Source: Cichorium intybus (Eukaryota > Streptophyta > Magnoliopsida > Asterales > Asteraceae). From it: 64,000 nt of DNA. The notes beneath the pieces were generated by a model, which was not told the origin of the DNA, made no database searches, and saw only the letters and a list, made by a program, of their open reading frames with translations. The stretch is from positions 132,318,711 through 132,382,710 of the forward strand of contig CM042009.1 in the NCBI GenBank assembly GCA_023525715.1. The letters are read 5' to 3'. Below are positions 1-12,931 of this stretch, in pieces; position 1 is the first letter of the stretch; each line of letters opens with the position of its first letter. Made by a program: the position numbers and the translations under genes.

Positions 1-574
1 GTAAAGCCTTTCCATAACAAATTAAATGAAAATCTTACCAACATAAAACTTTCATTACTTAAGCTTGCTGTTAAAACCATTATAACTGAAACATATCATC
101 ATTTTGCTTTTAAATCCTTTCATAATAAGTTTGTCATCATAAAACTTTCTTTACTTAAACTTGACTGGTATTCATTCATTACTGGATTTTTATACTTAGG
201 GCATTAATCACCTTAAGTGATACCCCAAGTCTAGGCTAAGAAGGAAAGAACAAAATTAGTCCATCCTAGCATCATAAGTTTTAGGACATCTACCTCGCGA
301 CGGGGTCGGTACCACCCTAGTATATTCCTCTAGGTTCCGTTACAGGAACATCATGGCCCGGGCACAAAGAACTATGTTCTTTGTTCATACTGCTTTACAT
401 TTCTTTGCTTGCATTAAGTACCAGTCATTCGTAAAAATAATACTGCTAGCTGTCAAATCATTCATAAAGCTAAATGTCAAAGCATTCTTTCATACTTGTC
501 GTGGGCTTGTAGCCAAGACATTCTTTCATAAACTTTATAGACTAAACGCCAAAACACTTTCTTAGCTTATTAGG
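1..574 (-). mobile_element. Left fragment of an old LTR, split by a younger element
   Basis: No coding sequence is recognisable. The stretch continues directly into 8291-11323 once the inserted element 575-8285 and one copy of its target duplication are removed. Both sides share degenerate repeats built on 'catagtaggcatagtgccaa'-like wording. The minus orientation is inferred from the far end at 11323, which reads TGTGACAAC on the minus strand, a typical LTR start. The left end lies outside the window. The 70-residue open frame at 353-565 has no recognisable homology and is treated as chance. Confidence 0.5.
570..574. repeat. Target-site duplication TTAGG (left copy)
   Basis: TTAGG directly precedes the TGTAACGCCC end of the element. 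The same five bases follow its GGTGTTACA end at 8286-8290. A 5-bp duplication is usual for LTR retrotransposons and shows that 575-8285 inserted as one unit. Confidence 0.93.
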
Positions 575-1432
575 TGTAACGCCCAGTTTCAACACAGAGT
601 ATACCCAGAAAATTTTTCGCATTTATAACATAAATAGTATAATTGGGTACTTGTGTGTTCTGGAGTCAACAAGAAGTTACCATCGAGAATCGTCCCACGA
701 TCCGAGCCGGGCGCTACAACTGCTAACCTGCATACAACATAACACATACACGTAAGCTACAAAGCTTAGTGAGCAACAATACAACGACATGAATAACTTG
801 TTTTAAATGTAATACATCACCCAACTCGTGGGTGCAGTTATTCCCTGCAACAACTCATAAGTACTGGTTAATATAAATATATCAAACCAGTTATACTTCA
901 TTATTAATAACTACAAGTATTCTTTCCGTAGTTACACTGGTATCTACCGATACCTAAGCTACTAATAAACAAGCACGGTGCAATACATGCAACACTAGTA
1001 TACACCTAACCGAAAACTCGATATCACTACTTGATATCACCACACGGTACTTCGTCACACTGATTTCCAATATGAAACCTTTTACTCTATAACCTTTCTG
1101 ATCACGAGCCACAAGGGCTTTATATCCGACTCTTCTTTATTCTCTACGGTTTCGAGTCATCAAATCTCACCACTATCCTTATAATAGTATGAGCACAAAA
1201 GCTCTATAGGCAATTAAGCCCTATTTCTTAGTCACAGAAGCCAATACTGGTTTCACAAAGGTTATTACCATATGTTAGGTAGTTAAACCCAACCGTATAG
1301 CCATAAAGGCTATTATATTTGGATATCAAATCCAATCTCTATACAAATAAATTTTATGTCTGCTCTACACTTGGGTATCAACCCATAACATGTAAACACA
1401 AAAGGCTCACAACATGTCCCGATCTCGTCTAG

Positions 1433-1590
1433 ACTCACGGCTTATCCGGTCTTGTCTTTTCACTGACTCACGGCTTATCCGGTCTTGTCATTTCATTGAC
1501 TCACGGCTTATCCGGTCTTGTCATTTCATTGACTCACGGGCTTACCCCAATCTTGTCCTTTCATGGACTTAAGAGCTTCCCCGATATTGT
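1433..1590. repeat. Four tandem 33-bp repeats inside the LTR
   Basis: A unit beginning GACTCACGGCTTATCCGGTC repeats about every 33 bp. The fourth copy is diverged ('gactcacgggcttacccc'). The same array is in the partner LTR at about 6652-6810. No function is evident. Confidence 0.85.
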
Positions 1591-1883
1591 CTTTTCCAAA
1601 ACTGTTGCAAGTTATAAGAGTTTAACCAATATTATATTTGGACGATGAGCCCAATCTCCTAGCCACAAGGGCCGTATAGTTGGAACCATACAGGTCCTCA
1701 CTCGACCAATAAGGTCTGCATGAACCGTACAAGTTCCCACATTATATTTTGGATAATTTAACCCAATTATTTGGCCATAAAGGCTCAACACCAAGACTGT
1801 AAGGTACTCATGCCTAATAGTCCCTGCATACCTGTAAAATCACAAGTATCGTATATATACTACATCATACTACATATATTTCA

Positions 1884-1990
<107 letters not shown>

Positions 1991-2854
1991 TTTCGCATAC
2001 TTCTCTATGGTTGCTAAGTACCCTTTAAGCAAACCATTAATATCCTAGTTGTACCTATTCATAAAGTACTCATCTAGTGATATATAAACTTTACTTCAAA
2101 TGAACACGAGGTTCTCATCTTAATATCGGTTACTTCACATTGTAACCCCAAACTTCTAACACATATAATCACATAGAATTCTCTATGTGTCTACATAATA
2201 TACATGTAATTTACTACATGTATCATCTTGTATATAACTCCAAAACTCACCTGTAATAACAAGTGATTTCTAACACTTGATACACCTGATTTACATAGTA
2301 ATTTCTATATGTCTGTGAATCATCTAGCATCATAAACATATATAACATGTTACAACCAACATGTAAGTAGAGTTACTCACCTGGTATTGAAGCTCTTTAC
2401 AGTTCTAGTTTGCACCACCGAAGCTATCACAAACCTTTAAGGTTTTCCTACACCTACACAATCACACACATACCATGTAGAGGTGAAAACCTTGTTTTTC
2501 AACCATCTAGGTTTGAAACTCGATTTCAATAGCTAAGACTTGTTATTAAAAGCATTTCAACACATCCCAAACATGTGTATAAGTTAAATTTCTAGCCATA
2601 CACAGGTGGTCCTTCACCACAACTCGAAACCCACCCAAAATGACCAAATCAACCGTTCAAAAGAGCTAGAACCGTAAACCTTACCTTCAAGAAGTGGAAT
2701 ATCGAAGATTACTTCAATCCTTCAAGTTCTAGCCTTCCAATTTGGTCCAAAAATGATTTGGAAAATGTTTCTAGGGTTTAGAAGAGGTTTTGGTTCGAGA
2801 ATTGTCCAAGAAATGGCTGAAAACCGCAATAAAAAGGGGTGGGTCCTGTGCGCA

Positions 2855-3033
2855 GCACGACCCGTGTCCAAAATTACACGACCCGTGTAACTTACGGTAT
2901 ACATTTGAAGTTTTAGTCTGCAGAACTACACGACCCGTGTCAAAATTACACGACCCGTGTAATTCACTGTATGCCCAACAAGTTCAAAAGACTTCCCTAC
3001 ACGACCCGTGTAATTCCTACACGACCCGTGTAA
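2855..3033 (-). promoter_or_regulatory. Cluster of six CACGACCCGTGT palindromes, putative U3 enhancer
   Basis: Six copies of the near-palindrome ACACGACCCGTGT lie 140-315 bp inside the transcriptional 5' end of the LTR (minus strand). Directly downstream in that direction is a weak TATA-like TTTTTATTGCGG. The position and palindromic form suggest protein-binding sites in U3, which is inference. Confidence 0.6.
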
Positions 3034-3170
3034 CCTGCTTCTAGCATTTTTCAACTTCAAATTCCTTCCAAATGAAATTCTAACTATCCAAACTCTTGCA
3101 ATAATCCAACTAATCTTAATTACCTTAAGATTAATATATAAATACTTACCGAAAGTAATATGGTGTTACA

Positions 3171-3187
3171 AATTCTTCCCCCCTTCA
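3171..3187 (-). other. Polypurine tract next to the 3' LTR
   Basis: Read on the minus strand this is TTGAAGGGGGGAAGAATT, ending exactly at the LTR border 3170. It is the expected primer site for plus-strand DNA synthesis and fixes the element's orientation as minus. Confidence 0.85.
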
Positions 3188-5772
3188 AAAGATTTCGTCC
3201 TCGGAATCTCTTAAGGACTTGTCAAATTGCTCAAGGTTTCATTACAAACCTGCATTCCCATTTAGATTTGAATTCCCATTACACGATAGGAACTCTAACT
3301 TCTATATAACCCTCGTCTTGGTGGTGATGGGTTTGATTGCTAAGGAAATGGTCCTATCAATCACAACCGAGATCACAGTCATATAATCTACTTTCCTTAC
3401 TGTACACTATTTTTGCATCATACAGTATAATCATTCAACATTTCTTAGATGAATATTCATATACACGTATACACAATCACAACCTGCTACATGGTTGTAA
3501 AGTATTCAAAGTGCAACTATCACATATCTTTACTACTACTTATGATCACAAAATTAGTCATGATGTGATTGCTACATACTACATATGATCACTAGATATT
3601 CACTAAGTAATCACCATACACGTAAAATATGTTATACAAAACATCTATTACACGTCCATTTTTGTTCTCAAACAACACATCGCACGTAGTAACGATGTCC
3701 TCGTCTCGTCACTACTGATAATCTATCTCACTATCACAATAATGAATTCGATTGTGTTTCTTTGCTCAGCACTACGAGCCGCACATACTCAGTTTATCAA
3801 ACCATGAGTATCCGCTTAGTGCGTCTTGCCAGGCACAACAGTTCTGCATTCATTTTACCCTGTACATGAATTTACAACATCTGCATACTAGACTTAAACG
3901 CGTCTAGTATTAACTACACATTAACATATTACATATGGTATACTACAGCACAAAATTGGTTTGTATGCACTCGGCATACTTAATTCCAACCAGTTACTAC
4001 TTAACTTGTAACTTTTATATCGTATACAACATTGTACTATCACTTTACTTCATTATATAGTACTCTGGTACTATACACTACATGGTATCTTCATACCAAT
4101 TATCACAATGTGTCACCGAGTGATAATTCATACCAATCGTCACACATTATCAAATCACGATACCTCGTACCGTCTACTACTATTACCAATCAATACCCGT
4201 TCACGGTACTTTGTACCATTCTCCAATTAAATCGTGGCACCTCATACCATTTTCTGATATCAGATGTATTCATTCATGAATGATCTTCGAAGGGATAACT
4301 ACTTTCTTCATCGTTAAAACATGTCCCTTCTATCTAAGTATCATCATACTTTAACTGTTATACAATTTATACCACTTATACTCATTAGTGGAAAAAAAAA
4401 TTTGGTTACATAGCTAACCAATTACATTCTTCATACGAAAGAAACACAAACTCGTCGTTACGTGTTACTTTTCGGCTACTACCATCGCCGTCTACACACA
4501 GAGTTCCTTAGAACCTCTAACAGTGGGTATATATATACATATACATAACAAGATTAACTAATACTCATAGTTTCATTCATAATATTTCTCATTATAGTGA
4601 CCAGTTTGATTTTTAAGAAAACAAAATTCCCTCAATCACAACTGAAATCACTATTATTCATTCTTGTATAATTCTACTAGCTACTTTATTACAATCATAC
4701 ACAATTCTTTTAAGGCTAACTTTCTCCTTTATTTGCATTCCTAACAAGGAATGATCACAATTTCTCAATAAGCTATACATAGCTAATCAACGACATCCTA
4801 ACACCCTGGCTTAGCCAGACAAAGTGTTTATTTCTATCTTTCTAATCACTTAAGTTGTACTTAAACAGTCCAATTATATCTTCATATATTTATTACGTTA
4901 ATAAACACTGAAAAGTGACTCTCATGTAAACATCTGAGATCACTCATTTTAACATATCACCTATTATAGAATTTAGTAAAATAAATTCCATAATACCGGT
5001 TCGCAACGAACCCAACTTTCGCTAACGATAACATTTCAGCCACTAAGGCTTAACTATATAGCACATAAAGCTAATCGTTACTTCTTTAACATCTCAACGT
5101 TGCCTTACAGCATTATGCTAATACTTGCCACCGATATGGTGCAATTATTTCAAAGGAAACATTGGTAACAACTATTCCTTACCATATTCCACACATTTAC
5201 CGACTCTTTTAACTTTTTCAATATATGTCGATCACTTTCTATTAACATTAATTGGTCCATTCTCATCTAGACCCTTACAATGGTGTGGTCTACCGGTCTT
5301 TTTAATAGTCACCGGCTCCAACTACACATTTGTTATTTCAAGAAATAACTTACGTACCTTTTTCTATAACTGCTTCCCACAACTTTCGTGGACATTTTAC
5401 TATTTTCCTTCTTTCTCTATTTATCGAGTCTCAAAACGACTCGTCTGCTTTTCCGTGTATATCTACAACAATAAGTAGTAATTTATGTACAATATCAAAA
5501 TTATTACCCACAATTCTATCGAATTTCTTTCTGCTGGGCCACTAGCCCCTCGTTATACCGAGTCTTAAGATGAACTCAGCCACCACTCGGGCTCTCAGCC
5601 CTAAATTTCGAAAATCGGATTACTCCAAATACTTCACATACTTCAAAATTTAGCAATAATCAGGTCATATATATAACACGCATGTTAATATATACCAAAT
5701 TTAACAATTCAATCTATTATCTTTCAAGGTTTAAGTCTAGGAATCTACTCTATAGACACCTAATTCACTTAA

Positions 5773-5790
5773 ACCACGGCTCTGATACCA
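5773..5790 (-). other. Primer-binding site for initiator tRNA-Met
   Basis: On the minus strand the bases read TGGTATCAGAGCCGTGGT, matching the 3' end of plant initiator tRNA-Met in complement. It lies three bases from the LTR that starts at 5794. Confidence 0.92.
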
Positions 5791-6651
5791 ACTTGTAACG
5801 CCCAGTTTCAACACAGAGTATACCCAGAAAATTTTTCGCATTTATAACATAAATAGTGTAATTGGGTACTTGTGTGTTCTGGAGTCAACAAGAAGTTACC
5901 ATCGAGAATCGTCCCACGATCCGAGCCGGGCGCTACAACTGCTAACCTGCATACAACATAACACATACACGTAAGCTACAAAGCTTAGTGATCAACAATA
6001 CAACGACATGAATAACTTGCTTTAAATGTAATACATCACCCAACTCGTGGGTGCAGTTATTCCCTGCAACAACTCATAAGTACTGGTTAATATAAATATA
6101 TCAAACCAGTTATACTTCATTATTAATAACTACAAGTATTCTTTCCGTAGTTACACTGGTATCTACCGATACCTAAGCTACTAATAAACAAGCACGGTGC
6201 AATACATGCAACACTAGTATACACCTAACCGAAAAATCGATATCATTACTTGATATCACCACACGGTACTTCGTCACACTGATTTCCAATATGAAACCTT
6301 TTACTCTATAACCTTTCTGATCACGAGCCACAAGGGCTTTATATCCGACTCTTCTTTATTCTCTACGGTTTCGAGTCATCAAATCTCACCACTATCCTTA
6401 TAATAGTATGAGCACAAAAGCTCTATAGGCAATTAAGCCCTATTTCTTAGTCACAGAAGCCAATACTGGTTTCACAAAGGTTATTACCATATGTTAGGTA
6501 GTTAAACCCAACCGTATAGCCATAAAGGCTATTATATTTGGATATCAAATCCAATCTCTATACAAATAAATTTTATGTCTGCTCTACACTTGGGTATCAA
6601 CCCATAACATGTAAACACAAAAGGCTCACGACATGTCCCGATCTCGTCTAG

Positions 6652-6810
6652 ACTCACGGCTTATCCGGTCTTGTCTTTTCACTGACTCACGGCTTATCCG
6701 GTCTTGTCATTTCATTGACTCACGGCTTATCCGGTCTTGTCATTTCATTGACTCACGGGCTTACCCCAATCTTGTCCTTTCATGGACTCAAGGGCTTCCC
6801 CGATATTGTC
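6652..6810. repeat. Four tandem 33-bp repeats inside the second LTR
   Basis: Partner of the array at 1433-1590, in the same position within the LTR and with the same unit. It explains the spurious open frame 6633-6836, which translates to repeated SRLIRSCHF-like blocks. Confidence 0.85.
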
Positions 6811-7056
6811 TTTTCCAAAACTGTTGCAAGTTATAAGAGTTTAACCAATATTATATTTGGACGATGAGCCCAATCTCCTAGCCACAACTGTTGCAAGTTA
6901 TAAGAGTTTAACCTGCATATTTTGGGTAATTTAACCCAATCATTTGGCCATAAAGGCTCAACACCAAGACTGTAAGGTACTCATGCCCAATAGTCCCTGC
7001 ATACCTGTAAAATCACAAGTATCGTATATATACTACATCATACTACATATATTTCA

Positions 7057-7058
<2 letters not shown>

Positions 7059-7129
<71 letters not shown>
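7059..7129. repeat. (AT)n microsatellite in second LTR
   Basis: About 71 bp of AT dinucleotides at the position matching 1886-1988 in the partner LTR. Confidence 0.97.
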
Positions 7130-7130
<1 letters not shown>

Positions 7131-7990
7131 CATACTTCTCTATGGTTGCTAAGTACCCTTTAAGCAAACCATTAATATCCTAGTTGTACCTATTCACAAA
7201 GTACTCATCTAGTGATATATAAACTTTACTTCAAATGAACACGAGGTTCTCATTTTAATATCAGTTACTTCACATCGTAACCCCGAACTTCTAACACATA
7301 TAATCACATAGAATTCTCTATGTGTCTACATAATATACATGTAATTTACTACATGTATCATCTTGTATATAACTACAAAACTCACCTGTAATAACACGTG
7401 ATTTCTAACACTTGATACACCTGATTTACATAGTAATTTCTATATGTTTGTGAATCATCTAGCATCATAAACATATATAACATGTTACAACCAACATGTA
7501 AGTAGAGTTACTCACCTGGTATTGAAGCTCTTTACAGTTCTAGTTTGCACCACCGAAGCTATCACAAACCTTTAAGGTTTTCCTGCACCTACACAATCAC
7601 ACACATACCATGTAGAGGTGAAAACCGTGTTTTTCAACCATCTAGGTTTAAAAATCGATTTCAATAGCTAAGACTTGTTATTAAAAGCATTTCAACACAT
7701 CCCAAACATGTGTATAAGTTAAATTTCTAGCCATACATAGGTGGTCCTTCACCACAACTCGAAACCCACCCAAAATGACCAAATCAACCGTTCAAAAGAG
7801 CTAGAACCGTAAACCTTACCTTCAAGAAGTGGAATATCAAAGATTACTTCAATCCTTCAAGTTCTAGCCTTCCAATTTGGTCCAAAAATGATTTGGGAAA
7901 TGTTTCTAGGGTTTAGAAGAGGTTTTGGTTCGAGAATTGTCCAAGAAATGGCTGAAAATCGCAATAAAAATGGGTGGGTCCTGTGCGCAG

Positions 7991-8148
7991 CACGACCCGT
8001 GTCCAAAATTACACGACCCGTGTAACTTACGGTATACATTTGAAGTTTTAGTCTGCAGAACTACACGACCCGTGTCAAAATTACACGACCCGTGTAATTC
8101 ACTGTATGCCCAACAAGTTCAAAAGACTTCCCTACACAACCCGTGTAG
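7991..8148 (-). promoter_or_regulatory. Cluster of five CACGACCCGTGT palindromes, putative U3 enhancer
   Basis: Same position as the cluster at 2855-3033, but with five copies, the last mutated to ACACAACCCGTGT. This LTR is the one that would drive transcription of the element. Confidence 0.6.
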
Positions 8149-8285
8149 CCTGCTTCTAGCATTTTTCAACATCAAATTCCTTCCAAATGAAATTCTAACT
8201 ATCCAAACTCTTGCAATAATCCAACTAATCTTAATTACCTTAAGATTAATATATAAATACTTACCGAAAGTAATGTGGTGTTACA

Positions 8286-8290
8286 TTAGG
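8286..8290. repeat. Target-site duplication TTAGG (right copy)
   Basis: Matches 570-574 exactly. Confidence 0.93.
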
Positions 8291-8500
8291 CTTGATGTCA
8301 AAACTTACTTTTCAAAACATATTCAGCTTAATGTCAAATCATGCTTTTAAAACATCATAAGCTTAATGCAAAATCTTACTTTTCAAACATCGTAGACATA
8401 GTGCCAAATCATACTTTTGAAACATAGTAGGCATAGTGCCAAATCATACTTTCATATCATAGTAGGCTTGATGCCAAAACGTACTTTCATAAACATGTCA
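8291..8500. repeat. Degenerate minisatellite
   Basis: Four to five diverged units of about 40 bp, each with a 'gcttaatgcaaaatc' or 'gcatagtgccaaatc' core followed by 'atacttt'. Similar units stand left of the insertion (about 430-560), so the 7.7-kb element landed inside this array. Confidence 0.65.
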
Positions 8501-11108
8501 TTGATGGTTAAACTTGCATATAGACTCATATTAGAAAGTCGTATAAAACTTTGTAAATACTTGCCAATTCAAGCTTTAAAAACCATTTGGAAGATCATTT
8601 ACTCATACAACATTTAGCATAAGATTTAATATAAAACATTCAATATTTAAAACCCATTGCTATGTACCCAGTGAAAAGTTTTCTCATGTACTCACCTCGG
8701 TAGCTAGGTATGTCTAGCTACAAAGATCCACTAGCTCTTGACTCTATTTGCTTCCAATATCCTTCAACCTCTATTGATTTAATAAGAGGTTAGAACTAAT
8801 TATACAACCAAGGACATAAAATGTGTCATATCATATATATGAACTCTTTCTAACTTCATCTAATTCCATTCCAATCATTAAGTATGATTCTTAAAGCATT
8901 TTAGCCATTTTTGGACATTTTTACCCCTCCCTTTTTTGTCCCAATTTGGCAAATTATGTATTTCTTAAGTTTAACACGTAATTTAACTAATTTTATAAGT
9001 CTAACATACTTATAAAACACGACTAATTGCTTAGATATCAAAACATCTCTTGTTTTACTCATTTATGTCATTTTGAGAATTCTAAACCAACAAAGTTTCT
9101 ATAAATGGAAACCGTTGAAAAACATATTATTTTCCATTCATATCTTTCAATTGCATTATTAACACTTCTAATTACTCATAATACATCTCTATATGCTAGG
9201 AATGATTTTCCTTTAATTCTTTCAACATTATATTAACATATACATTCATAGTCCCAAGTGGGACAGAATCTGCCGAAACAGGATACCTTGTACGAAAAAT
9301 GGCATAACTCACTCTAGAAGAATCAAAACGACTCACCGCTTTTTGATTTAGAAACTAGACATCTGTAGGTTTTGTTTCATGTATGGCACACAATTTTTGG
9401 CCTTGTAGATTTGTACAGTTTTACAGTTTAAGTTGACGTAAAAATTCTGTCAGGATACTTTCTTACTTTCATTCTTATGAAATTATGATTTCATATACTT
9501 CTTATCCTTTTTCATGCATATAATTAAGGTCATTCCAATTCACTTTTATGTTCATTCCAATTCATCATATAAAAATCCATCTCGAACTTAGTTCAATCTT
9601 TACAAAAAAAATGTTATTCTTGGAGTTTTCTTGAACTTATTCACAATATATGATCACACTCTACACCCTAGAATCAATTTACATCAAAAACCAATTTACA
9701 ATTCCACCTTATGGTAAACTTTGACCAAATCAGAAAAGTCAAGGAAACTATTCATCATCTTCAACCTTAGCATAACCAATTTCATAAATTCTTGAGTGTC
9801 TAGCAACATAATAAACCTTAATGGATAGATAATCCATCATATATCACAGAAATCTCAATAATTTCGCTACTCTTGTAACAAATCAAACATGCATTCATGA
9901 ATTCCCCCAAATTTCAGAAGTTTTGACTTAGGGTTTAAAGATTACCTTCAATTTCTGTCCCAAGTTAAATCTTTGGAGATGTGTGGATTGTCCCAAGCTT
10001 TCTTTGTACTTGTAAACTTTTCTAAATCCATTCATCTAGGCACATATGCAAAGAGAACACAACATGCATTTAGAAATCTCAAGAAATTTCAACATTAGAG
10101 TTAGGTTTCTGACTTTACCTCTTGAATCTGTCCCAATCAGAAGAAATCAGAAGTTAAAAGCTAACTCAACTTGAAATCGGACCCAAGAGCTTCAACCCCG
10201 GTCAACGCCGCCGCCACAGGAGTCTCCGGCGACCCAAAATCGCCATCTCCGGCGTCTGGTTTGCTTAGAACGACGACAGCAACAGCGGGTTGCTGCAACT
10301 CCCTCACGATCCCTCTCTTTCTCGATCTGATACAAATCGCAACCCACAGAGATCACAATCAAACCTGATCTCACTTCCATTCCTCTCGATTCCTCTTGAC
10401 TCGTTATGTGTACGTGTGTTTGCGTTTTTTCTGATTTTTACGAACACTCCCAGCAATCCCAAATTTGTTTCCCGTTTTTGAATAGGCGTACACAGGAAAA
10501 AGGGAGGATAAAAGGCTGGTTTTGACCAGTCAACAAACATTTTCCAAAAATGCCCTTCCTTCCATGACTTGGATAAATTTTCTGCACATATTCATAATAT
10601 TTTCCCAATCTTTGCTCAGTTATAACTTCGACATATGATACCCGATTTTTGCAAACTTTATATCGTTGGAAAGACGGGAATGAGCTTTACAACTTTATTC
10701 TACTGACTAAAGTCTGAATCTATATAGATTTTACGTTACTGACCCCCAAACATGACCGTTTGGTTGTTTTTGTCACTTTTTAACCATCTTTGCACCTTCA
10801 TAACTTCTTCATTATTACTCCGAATGACTCGAATCTTTTTCCTATATTTTTATTGCATCAAAATCTACCAAAGTCTTATAGATGACTTTTTCCTAAATCC
10901 TTATAGATTTTTAGATATTAATTTTTAAAGTTTAACGAATATTTTCTTCACTTTTAGTCTCCAAGTTTCCCATTTTGCCCTCGGGCTTTCAAGAAATGTT
11001 TCCAGTTAAAGTAACACTTCATTATGACAACATAAAATGTCTTAAAACCTAAATTCCCATGTTTTTTTTACCTCCTTTGACCTTTTTTCCCTTATTCCAG
11101 ACTTAAGA

Positions 11109-11183
11109 CTAAGACGAGTCCTCTTAGTCTAAATTTTACTTGTTTTTATAAGACTAAGACGAGTCTTCTTAGTCTAAAAATTT
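11109..11183. repeat. Two copies of a long palindrome
   Basis: AGACTAAGA and TCTTAGTCT flank a short CGAGTCC/T centre, twice within 75 bp. The pair lies 140-215 bp inside the presumed LTR start at 11323, the same place where the other LTRs carry palindrome clusters. Confidence 0.75.
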
Positions 11184-11323
11184 CCAGCTTTTCTCTTTAT
11201 TTATTTATTTTTTTCGACTTTGCAGGGGCATAACTTCTTCGTACGAAATCCAAAACTTGCAAACTTTATACCTCTACTATACTTATATTTATCTATTACT
11301 TACATAAAATTTTAGTTGTCACA

Positions 11324-12311
11324 ATATCCCTTAATATAAAGACTATATTAATAATTATATTCATGTTAATATATTTTTGAATAATTATTAATTATAAATA
11401 GTTAAGCTACAAATACTACTATACTATTGAATAATTATTAATTATAAATAATCAAGTCATTTACTAAAAAAGATATAAAATTGTTGTTAATGTGTTATAA
11501 AGTGAGACCACTTTGAAAAGAGCCTTGGTATTGCATTGGTGTCGATGCAATTGTTGAAACTAATTTGAGAAAATTGAAAGATCAATAACATTGTACTTGT
11601 AAGATAAAACATCTTCACAAAGTAATTATGAATTTAATTGTATTTAATAATTTAGTATCAAAGTTAATTCATTTGCTTGATTTAAATAAGGATAAACGTT
11701 GTGTTGAAATAAAATAAGTTTACTCAAAACTTCGTTTGACGATGTTTATGTTTCTTGTTACATTTTTTTTTTCAAAACACAAAACTTAACAAGTGATGGT
11801 GCTTGCAGTTGTAAACCTGAATTAATTTGCAAAATATTTTACAACCATAGTAATAAATTATAAACCTAAATTTGACATTTTTATAATCTATATACTTTAT
11901 TTTCAAAAAAAAAAAAAAAAAAAACATGTGTTGAGCATATAAAGTTTGATTCAGTTAAGGTTTTTAAGTCATTCAATAATACTTTTCACCCTTCTCTTTT
12001 CCCTTTTGAAAATGAAATAGTTTTCTTAAGGCATTTTGATATATGTCAAATAAAACTTGCTACACATTCCCCATTGAAAATTTTAAATAGAAACATAAAA
12101 AATAGGTGATATCAAAAATTAATTCTCGGTTATTACACATATTTTTGTAGCACCCACATTAAGAGCATGTCTTGCGCAAACATCAAACGAAAGACTAGTC
12201 AAAAGTTGTCTTGAAGCATTCTTTCAAATAAATTTAGTTGTTTTGTATATTTTCATAAAAAAAAAAGCATAACTCGCCCTATACTTGTATATTGCCTATG
12301 TTTAAGATATC
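11324..12311. other. AT-rich stretch without a recognisable gene
   Basis: Nothing codes here on either strand. A run of about 20 A lies near 11906-11925. The short repeat 'attattaattataaataa' occurs twice near 11384 and 11430. Confidence 0.5.
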
Positions 12312-12316
12312 TTTAG
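12312..12316. repeat. Target-site duplication TTTAG (left)
   Basis: TTTAG precedes the first TRIM LTR. The same bases follow the last LTR at 12932-12936. Confidence 0.9.
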
Positions 12317-12931
12317 TGTTAATGTATCCCACATTGGTGCGACACAGTCATATAAGTTTGTATATATGTTGGAGTCTCCCCTCTCTCCACAAGGGCTCTT
12401 TTGGAGAGACACTCTTGGGCTCCACATATATTTACATGGTATCAGAGCCGGTGTCCAGCACCCCTGTAACATCATCGAGCTTACGTCTCTGAGTGGAAGT
12501 GTTAGTGTATCTCACATTGGTGCGACATGATCCTATAAGTTTGTATATATGTTGGAGTCTCCCCTCTCTCCATAAGGGCTCTTTTGGAGAGACAATCTTG
12601 AGCTCCACATATATTTACATGGTATCAGAGCCGGTGTCCCACATTGGTGCGACACCGTCATATAAGTGTGTGTATATATGTTGGAGTCTCCTCTCTCTCC
12701 ACAAGGGCTCTTTTGGAGAGACACTCTTGGGCTCCACATATATTTACATGGTATCAGAGCTGGTGTCCCGCACCCCTATAACCTCATCGAGCCTACGTCT
12801 CTGAGGGGGAGTGTTAATGTATCCCACATTGGTGCGACACGGTCCTATAAGTTTGTATATATGTTGGAGTCTCCTCTCTCTTCACAAAGGCTCTTTTGGA
12901 GAGACACTCTTGGGCTCCACATATATTTATA
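12317..12931 (+). mobile_element. Tandem TRIM retrotransposon with four LTRs and three interiors
   Basis: Four near-identical LTRs of about 120 bp lie at 12317-12436, 12500-12619, about 12637-12748 and 12812-12931. They begin TGTTAATGTATCCCACATTGG or a close variant. Each of the first three ends in ATTTACA followed at once by the tRNA-Met primer site TGGTATCAGAGC. Two interiors are about 63 bp and end in a purine-rich tract (such as CTGAGGGGGAGTG). The middle interior is shortened to the primer site alone, and LTR 3 lacks its first bases. One TTTAG duplication flanks the whole array, so the multimer behaves as a single insertion. TRIMs are small LTR elements without genes that depend on other elements. 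The short open frames in this stretch are by-products of the repeats. Confidence 0.93.
12437..12449 (+). other. tRNA-Met primer-binding site of the first TRIM unit
   Basis: TGGTATCAGAGCC directly after the first LTR. The same site recurs at 12620 and 12749. Confidence 0.9.

Larger units (their letters stand above)
3171..5793 (-). mobile_element. Internal domain of element 575-8285, no gag-pol
   Basis: 2623 bp between the LTRs. It is rich in short repeats built on 'ggtactttgtacc' and 'cgatacctcgtacc' (about 4030-4280). The open frames present (3337-3588, 4032-4283, 5125-5478) have no recognisable retroviral or host motif: no zinc knuckle, no DTG, no YxDD. This fits a LARD-type passenger element. 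Confidence 0.7.
5794..8285 (-). repeat. 5' LTR (relative to transcription) of element 575-8285, 2492 bp
   Basis: Starts TGTAACGCCC right after the primer site on the plus strand and ends GGTGTTACA before TTAGG. On the minus strand it begins TGTAACACC. It carries the same internal features as the partner LTR: 33-bp repeats, an (AT)n tract and the U3 palindrome cluster. About 6650-6960 holds a small local rearrangement, a second copy of 'aactgttgcaagttataag'. Confidence 0.93.
8291..11323 (-). mobile_element. Right part of an old minus-strand LTR
   Basis: Continuation of 1-574. On the minus strand the right end reads TGTGACAAC, a usual LTR start. The 3 kb hold no long reading frame. About 9240-9480 and 10500-10850 have wording typical of plant LTRs. 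A GC-rich block with CCGCCGCC and CTCCGGCG lies at 10195-10260, and two long palindromes at 11109-11183. No matching primer site or partner LTR is visible, so the element is either a solo LTR larger than 3.6 kb or continues to the left of the window. Confidence 0.5.

Noticed and set aside
1433..1590. CRISPR-like array (33-bp regular repeats)
   Set aside because: The repeats are directly tandem without unique spacers, inside an LTR of plant DNA.
5125..5478. 117-residue frame in the interior of the 7.7-kb element
   Set aside because: No gag, pol or host motif in it or on the opposite strand. Its composition is like the surrounding AT-rich interior.
10171..10540. Four overlapping frames in a GC-rich block as a small gene
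   Set aside because: The block is inside the old LTR, frames overlap on both strands, and none has a recognised motif.
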